Assembly: GCF_013141915.1 (NCBI RefSeq)
Contig: NZ_SROX01000007.1
Location: 248,001 to 312,000, forward strand
DNA: 64,000 bases
Direction of reading: 5' to 3'
Origin: Cupriavidus necator
GTDB taxonomy: Bacteria > Pseudomonadota > Gammaproteobacteria > Burkholderiales > Burkholderiaceae
Both the position numbers and the translations under genes were made by a program. Below the pieces are notes generated by a model. The model ran no database searches and was not told the origin of the DNA. It saw nothing but the letters and a program-made list of their open reading frames with translations. Each line of letters opens with the position of its first letter. Position 1 is the stretch's first letter. Shown piece by piece: positions 1 through 9,649 of this stretch.

Positions 1-1364
<1,364 letters not shown>

Positions 1365-2525
1365 ATGCTGCATCGCGCCCTGGAAGGTGTCCGGGTCCTG
1401 GATTTGTCGCGCATCCTGGCCGGTCCCTGGTGTACCCAGAACCTGGCCGACCTGGGCGCCGAGGTAACCAAGGTCGAGCACCCCGAGCGCGGCGACGATA
1501 CCCGCGGCTGGGGCCCGCCGTATCTCGAAGCGCCCGCGGCCCCTGCGGACACGCGCCTGTCCGGCTACTTCATCTGCTGCAACCGCGGCAAGCGCTCGGT
1601 TGCAATCGACTATGGCACGCCCGCAGGCGCGGCGCAGGTGCGCCAACTGGTGCGCGATGCCGACGTGCTGGTCGAGAACTACAAGGTCGGCACACTGCGC
1701 CGCTACGGGCTCGACTACGACACGCTCAAGGCCATCAACCCGCGCCTGGTCTACCTGTCGATCACCGGCTTCGGCCAGAGCGGGCCGATGGCCGACAAAC
1801 CCGGCTACGACTATGTGTTCCAGGGCATGGGCGGGCTGATGAGCTACACCGGCCAGCCCGACGGCACGCCCGGCGCCGGTCCGCTGCGCACCGGGGTGGC
1901 CGTGGTCGACCTGAGCACCGGCATGTATGCCACCTCGGCGGTGCTGGCCGCGCTGTACCAGCGCCACGCGACCGGCGTGGGCGCGCACCTCGATATCGCG
2001 CTGCTCGATGTCGCGGTGGCGATGAACGCCAACCAGGCCGCCAACTACCTGGTATCGGGCCAGAATCCGCAGCGCAGCGGCAACGCCCATCCCAACTGCG
2101 CACCCTATGAAGTGTTCCGCTGCGCCGACGGCCACCTGATCCTGGCGATCGGCAACGACGGCCAGTTCGCGCGCTTCTGCGCCGTGGCCGGCATGCCCGA
2201 GCTCGCTCAGGACGCGCGCTACGCTACCAATTCCGCCCGCATCGAACACCTGGAGGCACTGCGCGCACGGCTGGCCGAGCTGTTCCCCACCCGCACCCGT
2301 GCCGCCTGGACCGAGGCCTTCGATGCCGCCGGCGTGCCATGGGGGCCGATCCACACCATGGACGAAGTCTTCGCCCATCCGCAGGTGCAGCACCGCGGGC
2401 TGATGCAGGTGGCCGAGCACCCGGTGATGGGCCGCGTGCCGATGGTGCGCAACCCGATGCTGGCCGGGCACGATGGCCCGCTGGCGCCGCCGCCGCTGCT
2501 GGGCGAACACAGCCCGCCGCGCTGA
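1365..2525 (+). CDS. CaiB/BaiF (family III) CoA-transferase
   Basis: Transfers a CoA moiety between acyl-CoA and a free carboxylic acid in the cytoplasm. The 386-residue protein begins MLHRALEGVRVLDLSRILAGP, the signature start of family III enzymes. It continues through ENYKVGTLRRYGLDYDTL and PGYDYVFQGMGG; the Asp of that last segment (about residue 150) is a plausible catalytic Asp by family comparison. ATG 1365 was chosen because homology begins there and a GGAG-like site precedes it; the frame is open further upstream but reads through GC-rich DNA without similarity. It heads a three-gene set with a Bug-type binding protein and an enoyl-CoA hydratase, which suggests uptake and CoA activation of an organic acid. 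The substrate is unknown. Confidence 0.9.
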   Translation: MLHRALEGVRVLDLSRILAGPWCTQNLADLGAEVTKVEHPERGDDTRGWGPPYLEAPAAPADTRLSGYFICCNRGKRSVAIDYGTPAGAAQVRQLVRDADVLVENYKVGTLRRYGLDYDTLKAINPRLVYLSITGFGQSGPMADKPGYDYVFQGMGGLMSYTGQPDGTPGAGPLRTGVAVVDLSTGMYATSAVLAALYQRHATGVGAHLDIALLDVAVAMNANQAANYLVSGQNPQRSGNAHPNCAPYEVFRCADGHLILAIGNDGQFARFCAVAGMPELAQDARYATNSARIEHLEALRARLAELFPTRTRAAWTEAFDAAGVPWGPIHTMDEVFAHPQVQHRGLMQVAEHPVMGRVPMVRNPMLAGHDGPLAPPPLLGEHSPPR

Positions 2526-2566
2526 GACCGCAGCCAATACCGATAACCCTGACCCGGAGACACCCG

Positions 2567-3526
2567 ATGAAGCCAACCCTCGTCGCCATGGCCCTGCTCG
2601 GCATGGCCAGCGCCGCGCACGCCGCCTATCCCGAGCGGCCGATCAAGCTGATCGTGCCCTACGCCGCCGGCGGCACCACCGACATCATTGCCCGCATCGT
2701 CGGCACGCGCCTGGGCCCCGTGCTGGGCCAGCCGGTGGTGGTCGAGAACCGCCCCGGCGCCGGCGGCGCGGTCGGCAGCGCCTACGCCGCCAAGCAGCCG
2801 GCCGACGGCTACACGCTGGTGATGGAGGTGGAAAGCTCGCACGCGGTCAACCCCAACGTCTACCTGAAGACCGCGTACGACCCGGTCAAGGATTTCGCCC
2901 CGGTCAGCAACCTCGCCGACGTGCCCAACGTGCTGGTGGTCAATCCGGCCTTCCCGGCCGCGGACCTGCCGTCGTTCATCAAGCTGCTCAAGGCCAATCC
3001 GGGCAAGTACTCGTTCGGCTCGTCCGGCAACGGCGGCCTGAGCCACATGAACGGCGAGCTGTTCATGAACGCCACCGGCACGCGCATGCTGCACGTGCCG
3101 TACAAGGGCCTGGGCCCGGCGCTCAACGATGCGGTGGCGGGCCAGATCCAGGTGGTGTTCGACAATATCCCGTCGTCGTCCGCGCTGATCCAGGGCGGGC
3201 GCCTGAAGCCGCTGGCCGTGGCCGCGAAGCAGCGCCTGAAGGTGCTGCCCAATGTGCCGACCTATGCCGAAGCCGGGCTGCCGGCAATGAACAACCCGTC
3301 GTGGTTCGGCCTGGGCGCGCCGGCCGGCACGCCCGCCGCCATCCTCGACCAGCTCAACGACGCCGTGCGCCGGGTGCTGGCCGAACCGGAGGTGGTCGCC
3401 GCCATCGAGAAGCAGGGCGCCATCCCGGCCCCCACCTCGCGCAAGGCATTTGGCGAGCTGATCCGTGGGCAGAACGCGCACTGGAAGCAGGTCGTCGAGG
3501 ACATTCACTTCACCAAGCTCCAGTAA
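2567..3526 (+). CDS. Bug/TctC-family tricarboxylate-type solute-binding protein
   Basis: A periplasmic binding protein of the Bug family (tripartite tricarboxylate transporter receptors), greatly expanded in Bordetella, Cupriavidus and relatives. The 319-residue product has a signal peptide (MKPTLVAMALLGMASAAHA) and then the family's mature start AYPERPIKLIVPYAAGGTTD, which contributes to ligand carboxylate binding. ATG 2567 follows a GGAG site. It sits 41 bases after the CoA-transferase and 15 before the enoyl-CoA hydratase. No TctA/TctB membrane genes lie nearby, as is common for orphan Bug proteins, so it may work with membrane components elsewhere or as a sensor. Ligand unknown. Confidence 0.93.
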   Translation: MKPTLVAMALLGMASAAHAAYPERPIKLIVPYAAGGTTDIIARIVGTRLGPVLGQPVVVENRPGAGGAVGSAYAAKQPADGYTLVMEVESSHAVNPNVYLKTAYDPVKDFAPVSNLADVPNVLVVNPAFPAADLPSFIKLLKANPGKYSFGSSGNGGLSHMNGELFMNATGTRMLHVPYKGLGPALNDAVAGQIQVVFDNIPSSSALIQGGRLKPLAVAAKQRLKVLPNVPTYAEAGLPAMNNPSWFGLGAPAGTPAAILDQLNDAVRRVLAEPEVVAAIEKQGAIPAPTSRKAFGELIRGQNAHWKQVVEDIHFTKLQ

Positions 3527-3541
3527 GCCACGAGGACCGAC

Positions 3542-4318
<777 letters not shown>

Positions 4319-4332
4319 AGCGCTGCCAGTCC

Positions 4333-5346
4333 CTACGACGCCGTTGCCGCCACGGCGCCGCCTGCGCGCGTGGCCACCACGCGCGGATCGTTGAGCAGGA
4401 ACTGCGCGAAGGCCTCGGCAAACGCCGGCAGCTTGCCGTCGGCGCGCACCATCAGGTTCAGCTCGCGCAGCGCCCACGGCTCGGCCAGCCGCACACCGGC
4501 CACGCGCGCCTCGCGCAGCGCCTGCGCCGCCACGCTGCGCGGCACCAGCGCCACCCCCACGCCCGCCTCAGCCAGCGACAGCACCGCATCGAAGCTGTGC
4601 GCATGCAGCCGCACATTGGGCCCCTTGCCGGCGCGCTGCGCCATCTCGCGCAGGAACAGGAAGTTGCTGCTGGTGCGGCTCATGCAGATAAAGTCGAACG
4701 CCAGCGCCGCGCCGAAACGCACCTCGGGCTCGCGCGCCAGCGGATGGTCCGCCGCCATCACCAGGATCAGCTCGTCGCGCGCGTAGCGCACCGAGCGCAC
4801 CCCGGCCGCATCGCCGCCGGTGTGGAAATCTCCGGCCAGGATGCCGACATCGGCCTCGTGCGCCGCCACCGCGGCCAGGATCGACTGGCTGGCACGCTCC
4901 TCCAGGTCGATGTTCACATCGGGATTGGCCAGCAGGAAGCGGCTGACGCTGGGGATGATGAAGCCGTTGAGCGAGCTGCTGTTGGCCAGCAGCCGGATAT
5001 TGCCCTTCAGCCCGGCGGAAAAGCGCCCGACCTCGCCATGCATGCGCTCGACGCCCAACAGCAGTTCGCGCACATGGACCAGCAGGGTTTCGCCGGCCGG
5101 CGTCAGTTCCATGCCGCGCGCGCTGCGCACGAATAGTGGCGTGCCCATGGCGTGCTCGAGGTTCTTCAACCGGTAGCTCGCCGCCGAGGCGGTGATATGG
5201 GTGGCCAATGCGCCGCCCGACAGGCTTTGCGCATCGGCAATGGCCTGGAACAGGCGCAGGTCGGTCAGTTCGTAACGCAAGGCAACTCCGGTCTGGCCGC
5301 GGCGGTCGAACCGGTTGGCAATGGGCCGCGGCGATCTCGCGGCCAT
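4333..5346 (-). CDS. LysR-family transcriptional regulator
   Basis: A 337-residue LysR-type regulator, convergent with the CoA-transferase operon. The helix-turn-helix lies in the segment LRYELTDLRLFQAIADAQSL...ASAASYRLKNLE, followed by the family's LFVRSARGMELTPAGE wing region and a substrate-binding domain. The ATG at 5346 gives about 20 extra N-terminal residues before homology starts; no good internal ATG or GTG exists, so the start is uncertain. Regulators of this kind often control an adjacent catabolic set, and the acyl-CoA genes are the obvious candidates. That link is inferred from position only. Confidence 0.88.
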   Translation of the reverse strand: MAARSPRPIANRFDRRGQTGVALRYELTDLRLFQAIADAQSLSGGALATHITASAASYRLKNLEHAMGTPLFVRSARGMELTPAGETLLVHVRELLLGVERMHGEVGRFSAGLKGNIRLLANSSSLNGFIIPSVSRFLLANPDVNIDLEERASQSILAAVAAHEADVGILAGDFHTGGDAAGVRSVRYARDELILVMAADHPLAREPEVRFGAALAFDFICMSRTSSNFLFLREMAQRAGKGPNVRLHAHSFDAVLSLAEAGVGVALVPRSVAAQALREARVAGVRLAEPWALRELNLMVRADGKLPAFAEAFAQFLLNDPRVVATRAGGAVAATAS

Positions 5347-5408
5347 TCTAGTGCAGCACGGTGGCCCTCCGGCCTGCAGTGCCGCGCTGGCCGCGGTGCC
5401 AGCGAATG

Positions 5409-5458
5409 ATGTGGACGTCGTCCATTTTCTTTGCTAAGGTATGTGGACGGCGTACACA
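5409..5458 (+). promoter_or_regulatory. Two inverted repeats upstream of the VOC gene, candidate operator
   Basis: TGTGGACGGCGTACACA (5442-5458) is an imperfect palindrome with TGTGxAC/GTxCACA arms. A related, less perfect element with GGACGTCGTCC lies at 5409-5425. Both fall in the 110 bases before the VOC gene, where a regulator (for example TetR-like) could bind. No cognate regulator is identified. Confidence 0.35.
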
Positions 5459-5572
5459 AAAGCTTGCGCGCCATTGCCGGCGTGCCGGTCCGCGGTGCCT
5501 CTCCGCGCTTTGATCGCGGCACGCCATGCCGATATCCGGTTGCCCCACGGGGCGCCCTTCACAGGAGTTGCC

Positions 5573-6001
5573 ATGCAAGTCAAGCCCTACCTGTTTTTCG
5601 AAGGCCGTTGCGATGAAGCGGTCGAGTTCTACAAGAAGACCCTTGGCGCCAAGGTCAACAACCGGATGACATTCGGAGACAACCCCGACGCCGGCAAGGC
5701 CGGTGGCGAAGGCTGCCAGCCCGGCGCCGCCGCGCAGGACAAGGTCATGCACCTGGAGTTCCAGGTCGGCGACAGCATCATCCTGGCCTCCGACGGGCAG
5801 TGCTCGAACCAGCCCGCCTTCCAGGGTTTTGGCCTGGCAATCACGTTCCCCGACAAGGCCGGCGTCGAGAAGGCCTTCAACGGGCTGAAGGAAGGTGGAC
5901 AGGTCCTGATGCCGCTGGACAAGACCTTCTTTGCCGAGCAGTTCGGCATGGTGGCCGATCGTTTCGGCATCATGTGGATGCTGCTGACCGCACCCAAGTA
6001 A
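5573..6001 (+). CDS. VOC-superfamily protein, PhnB-like (glyoxalase/bleomycin-resistance fold)
   Basis: A 142-residue single-domain VOC protein. It starts MQVKPYLFFEGRCDEAVEFYKKTLGAKV, the usual PhnB-like opening with one beta-alpha-beta-beta-beta module, and ends with a second module (LAITFPDKAGVEKAFNGL...MVADRFGIMWML). The reading frame extends upstream, but ATG 5573 has a strong AGGAG site and begins exactly where family members begin. Proteins of this type include demethylubiquinone methyltransferase-like and metal-binding proteins of unknown activity, so no reaction is assigned. It stands alone between a LysR gene and slyX. Confidence 0.85.
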   Translation: MQVKPYLFFEGRCDEAVEFYKKTLGAKVNNRMTFGDNPDAGKAGGEGCQPGAAAQDKVMHLEFQVGDSIILASDGQCSNQPAFQGFGLAITFPDKAGVEKAFNGLKEGGQVLMPLDKTFFAEQFGMVADRFGIMWMLLTAPK

Positions 6002-6099
6002 GCCAGTGGCGCGGGGTTTCCCGGCCGGCAGTGCGCGCTCCGGGGCGATGGCCCCGGTCAGGGTTTACAATGCGCGCCGCCCGCCGGAGAAACCTCGCC

Positions 6100-6303
6100 A
6101 TGGATGATCGCATCAACGAACTCGAAATCAAGCTCGCCTTCCAGGAAGACCTGCTCGATACCCTGAACAGCACCGTGGCGCGCCAGCAGCAGCAGATCGA
6201 CCTGCTGCAGGAGCAGATGCGCGCGCTGTACCAGCAGGTGCGCAGCGCCGCCACCACCGCGGCCGAGGCCGACCCCCAGCAGGAAATCCCGCCGCATTAC
6301 TAA
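6100..6303 (+). CDS. slyX: SlyX-family coiled-coil protein
   Basis: A 67-residue protein with the SlyX pattern: MDDRINELEIKLAFQEDLLDTLN, then a Gln-rich coiled coil (VARQQQQIDLLQEQMRALYQQV) and the conserved C-terminal PPHY. ATG 6100 was chosen over the in-frame ATG at 6070 because it has a GGAGA site and matches the family start. The function of SlyX is not established. It stands alone. Confidence 0.9.
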   Translation: MDDRINELEIKLAFQEDLLDTLNSTVARQQQQIDLLQEQMRALYQQVRSAATTAAEADPQQEIPPHY

Positions 6304-6423
6304 GGTGAACGGCCCGGCCGTGGGCATGCCATTGCCGATATGACGGAACGCCATGCCTGCCGCTGCGGTCTGACAGGCTGATTCCATTTGCCGCGCTGTC
6401 CCATGGCGCGCCCGATCCGCCAC

Positions 6424-6978
6424 ATGCGCCTGAAACCGTTCCTGCTGCTCGCGGCAACCTGCATCGCGGGCTCGGCCCCGGCCCTTGCCGGCTACAACCT
6501 CTGGACCGGCGAATATTCCCTGAGCCGCCAGGAACTGCAGACCGAACTCGACAAGCGCTTTCCCGCCACGCTGCGTTACGCCGACGTCGTCAGCGTGCAG
6601 CTCAGCCACCCGCGGCTGGTGCTGGATGAAGCCAGCAACCGCATCACCACCCATGTCGACGCACGCCTGACCAACGCCCTGCTGCCTGCGCCACCCGTCG
6701 ACGGCAAGCTGGCGCTCAACAGCGGCGTGCGCTATGACCCGGCCAAACGCGCGGTGCTGCTCGACAATCCCACCGTGCAGCAGGTCGAAGTCACCGGCAT
6801 GGCGATCTACCGCGAACAGCTCAACGCCATTGGTGCCGTGGTTGCGCAGCAGCTGCTGAAGGACTATCCGGTCTATACCTTCAAGCCGGAGGAACTGCGC
6901 GTCGGTGGCAAGGACGTGGAACCGGGGGCGATCACGGTGGGCAAGGATGAGGTAAGGGTAGAGGTGAAGCAGCGATAG
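6424..6978 (+). CDS. DUF1439-type secreted protein (YceB-like)
   Basis: A 184-residue exported protein. The signal peptide MRLKPFLLLAATCIAGSAPALA is followed by GYNLWTGEYSLSRQELQTELDKRFPATLRYAD, the start of the DUF1439 fold shared with the E. coli lipoprotein YceB; its two-part lipid-binding-like barrel has no proven role. There is no lipobox Cys in the expected place (the Cys in ATCIAG is inside the hydrophobic core), so it is probably soluble periplasmic. In-frame ATGs at 6388 and 6403 would only lengthen the signal peptide; 6424 was chosen as the most compact. Confidence 0.75.
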   Translation: MRLKPFLLLAATCIAGSAPALAGYNLWTGEYSLSRQELQTELDKRFPATLRYADVVSVQLSHPRLVLDEASNRITTHVDARLTNALLPAPPVDGKLALNSGVRYDPAKRAVLLDNPTVQQVEVTGMAIYREQLNAIGAVVAQQLLKDYPVYTFKPEELRVGGKDVEPGAITVGKDEVRVEVKQR

Positions 6979-7032
6979 GCGCACCTTCGGGCTGCACCCG
7001 CCCTCCACGTCCTGGTCCAGCCCGCCGGTGCA

Positions 7033-7932
7033 TCAGCCCTTGCTGCCCCGAAACACCAGCCCCAACCCCCCCAGCACCGCCCCCATTCCCGCCAGCGCCA
7101 GCGGCGCCATGCGGTTGCCCAGCAGCAGGTAGTCAAGCAGCGCCGTGCCCGCCGGCACCAGGTAGAACAGGCTGGTGACGTTGACCAGGTTGCCGGCGTG
7201 GATCAGGCGGTAGAACAGCAGCGTCGCGCCGATCGATATCCCCAGCGCGAGCCACAGCAGCGGCGCGGCAAACGCCAGCGACGCCTCGAAGGCGAAGGGC
7301 TGGAACGGCAGGCACAGCAGGCAGGCCGCCAGGCTGGCGCCGTACTGCAGGGGCAGCACTTCGACGGGTGCGCGCGTGCTGCGCTTCTGCAGGATGGCGC
7401 CGACGGTCATGCTGGCCAGCGAGGCCAGCGCGCACAGCACCCCCGCCGGCGACAGCCTGGCCAGCAGCAGGCTGTCCGCCACCACCATGGCCAACCCCGC
7501 GAACGCCAGCGCCAGGCCGCCAAGGCGCGCGGCACTGGCGCGCCGCTCGGTCAGCAACAGCGTCAGCATCGGCTGCGCGCCGAGCACCGTGGCCAGCACG
7601 CCGGGCGTCATGCCGTGGTCCAGGGCCAGAAAATAAAAGACGGCGTAGCCGCCGATCAGCAGCAGGCCCGCGCAGGCCGTGTGCAGCCGCTCGCCGCGCG
7701 GCGGCAGCAGGCGCTTGCGCGTCAGGCCGAGCGCGCCCAGCACGGCGCAGACCAGCGCAAAGCGCAACGTCAGCAGGGCGAACGGGGTGGCGTGGTCGAG
7801 CGCCAGCCGGGCGGCGATGGCGCCGCTGCTCCATAGCAGCACGAACAGCGGTGTGGCCCAGAGGGCGGAGGAAAGGGTACGCGTGTCGCGCGCGGCGTCG
7901 AATTGCGCCGTGCAGTCTTTGTCGGTCGTCAT
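7033..7932 (-). CDS. DMT-superfamily (EamA) transporter
   Basis: A 299-residue inner-membrane protein with about ten hydrophobic segments and two EamA repeats: the first begins around LSSALWATPLFVLLWSSGAIAARLAL, the second around VGAILQKRSTRAPVEVLP. EamA proteins export amino acids or other metabolites; no substrate can be assigned. It starts with ATG 7932 and is convergent with the DUF1439 gene. The neighbours give no clue to its cargo. Confidence 0.88.
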   Translation of the reverse strand: MTTDKDCTAQFDAARDTRTLSSALWATPLFVLLWSSGAIAARLALDHATPFALLTLRFALVCAVLGALGLTRKRLLPPRGERLHTACAGLLLIGGYAVFYFLALDHGMTPGVLATVLGAQPMLTLLLTERRASAARLGGLALAFAGLAMVVADSLLLARLSPAGVLCALASLASMTVGAILQKRSTRAPVEVLPLQYGASLAACLLCLPFQPFAFEASLAFAAPLLWLALGISIGATLLFYRLIHAGNLVNVTSLFYLVPAGTALLDYLLLGNRMAPLALAGMGAVLGGLGLVFRGSKG

Positions 7933-8311
7933 GGCATGTCATCTGTCGTCAGCTTGGCAGGCTCCGGCAACGCGCATCGGCATGTGGCCACGGCGCGGCG
8001 GCAGCGCGCACGGGCGTGCGGCTGCCGTGCGCGCAGGCACACGTATGCGGGACTACCGGAGACGAGAAGGGCTGGGGCGCGTGCCCGTCAGCCGCGCGGC
8101 GGCGGCGGATGTGCACCGCCAGAGAAGGGCGGCGGCGCGACAGATGTGAACGCAGGCCGGCGACGCGAGCACGGCAGCGCGCGGCCCAGGGGCGCGGCAT
8201 TGACGGTGCGTTGGCGGTCTGCGGTCATGGTGGAAACAGGGAATCTCGAAAAGATATCGAATCGGCTTCGATCAATCGGTGGGGCGATGCTATGCCTGGC
8301 CGGCGCTGGCG
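7933..8311. other. Gene-poor gap upstream of the EamA gene
   Basis: About 380 bases of very GC-rich sequence between two minus-strand genes. It should contain the EamA promoter; a comparatively AT-rich patch at 8240-8280 (AAAAGATATCGAATCGG) is the only visible irregularity. No gene or repeat is supported here. Confidence 0.4.
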
Positions 8312-9178
8312 TCAACGGGATCGGGCGTCTTCCTGCTCCAGACGCGACACCAGTGCCTGCAGCGCCGGCGCGCACCCTGCCTCGATCTTCAGTGCCAGCA
8401 TGGCATCGGCACGCGTGGTGCCAAGGTTGAGCGCGGCCACCGGCTTGCCCATCTGGCCGGCCCGGACGCAGAAGCGGTAGCCGGAATACACCATCAGCGA
8501 CGATCCCACCACCAGCATCGCATCCGCGTCGGCCAGCGCGGCGCGCGCCGCGTCAACGCGCGCGCGCGGCACGGATTCGCCGAAGAACACCACGTCAGGC
8601 TTGAGGATGCCGCCGCAATGGCCGCAGCTGGGAACCTGGAACTGGGCGAACAGCGGCGATTCGAAATGCACGTCGCCATCGGCGGCCGGTGCGGCAATCA
8701 CGTCGCGCAGCGCGGCGTTGCGGGCGAGCAGCCAGTCCTGCAGGCCGGCGCGGTCGTGGCTGGCGCCGCAGTCCAGGCAGATGGCGCTGGCCAGGCTGCC
8801 GTGCAGTTCGATCACGCCCTGGCTGCCGGCTCGCTGGTGCAGGCCGTCGACATTCTGCGTCACCAGCGCCGTGAGCCGGCCCTGCATACCGAGCCGTGCC
8901 AGCGCGTGATGGGCAGCGTTGGGCCGCGCCTGCCACGCCAGCGGCCAGCCGAGCATGCTGCGCGCCCAATAACGCTGGCGACCGGCGTGCGAGCCGAGAA
9001 AGGCCTGCAGGGTGATCGGCGGCGAGCGCTGCCACTGGCCGCGCGCGTCACGGTAGCCGGGAATGCCGGAATCGGTGCTGATGCCGGCACCGCTCAGCAC
9101 GAACAGGCGCGGGTGGCGCTGCACGAAATCGAACAGCGCCGCCACGGCTTCCGTCGCGGCTTGCGAGGGCTCCGTCAT
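8312..9178 (-). CDS. NAD-dependent protein deacylase, Sir2 family (sirtuin)
   Basis: Removes acyl groups from lysines using NAD in the cytoplasm. The 288-residue protein shows GAGISTDSGIPGYR (30-43) and TQNVDGLH (107-114) for NAD binding, His126 in IELHGS as catalytic base, a four-Cys zinc site (CLDC at 134-137 and CGHC at 185-188) and KPDVVFFGE. ATG 9178 was chosen because homology begins just after it; the frame extends upstream only as the shadow of other sequence. It lies eight bases from the small oxidoreductase-like gene upstream and is probably co-transcribed with it. Confidence 0.93.
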   Translation of the reverse strand: MTEPSQAATEAVAALFDFVQRHPRLFVLSGAGISTDSGIPGYRDARGQWQRSPPITLQAFLGSHAGRQRYWARSMLGWPLAWQARPNAAHHALARLGMQGRLTALVTQNVDGLHQRAGSQGVIELHGSLASAICLDCGASHDRAGLQDWLLARNAALRDVIAAPAADGDVHFESPLFAQFQVPSCGHCGGILKPDVVFFGESVPRARVDAARAALADADAMLVVGSSLMVYSGYRFCVRAGQMGKPVAALNLGTTRADAMLALKIEAGCAPALQALVSRLEQEDARSR

Positions 9179-9186
9179 CAGCGCGC

Positions 9187-9411
9187 TCAACGGGCCGGAT
9201 CCTCGGCATGGCGCGCGGCCTGGCGCGCCTCCCATGCCCGCAGCGCCTCGCGGTAGTGGTCGAGTTCCTGGTAGTAGTAATCGAAGATGCAGGGATCGCA
9301 GCCGGAGCCGCAGCACTCGCCGTCGGCGGGTCGCTCCGGGGGCTGGGGGCGGGGATCGTCAGGGGAAATCGTGGAACCGGCGACAGGGACGACGGGGGAC
9401 ACTTGAGACAC
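9187..9411 (-). CDS. Small oxidoreductase-like domain protein (PF09791 type)
   Basis: The C-terminal half carries GECCGSGCDPCIFDYYYQEL followed by YREALRAWEAR, the Cys-rich signature of the oxidoreductase-like domain also found at the N-terminus of some eukaryotic proteins. The function is unknown; the CC...C..C cluster suggests metal binding. The start is uncertain: GTG at 9411 gives 74 residues and GTG at 9402 gives 71, neither with a good ribosome site, and the frame is open to 9711 without similarity. It precedes the sirtuin gene by eight bases. Confidence 0.65.
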   Translation of the reverse strand: MSQVSPVVPVAGSTISPDDPRPQPPERPADGECCGSGCDPCIFDYYYQELDHYREALRAWEARQAARHAEDPAR

Positions 9412-9649
9412 TTGCGGATTGCGCGCACGGCGCCATGGCAGACCAGCCCCCAGTATATTCCGGCGCGCCCGCCGGTGCGCCGGGGCCCTGGGGCAGCGCC
9501 GAAAGCCGATCTGCACGCTTCCGAGGCGCGTGTTGAATTGTTTTGGCAGGCGGCGCGGCACAGGGCCTGCACGCCACGTTTTGCCGGAAGATAGCCGGAC
9601 TCCCCCCACGGCAACCGGCCGCGCAGCGGATTGCGACCCCGATCGAGCC

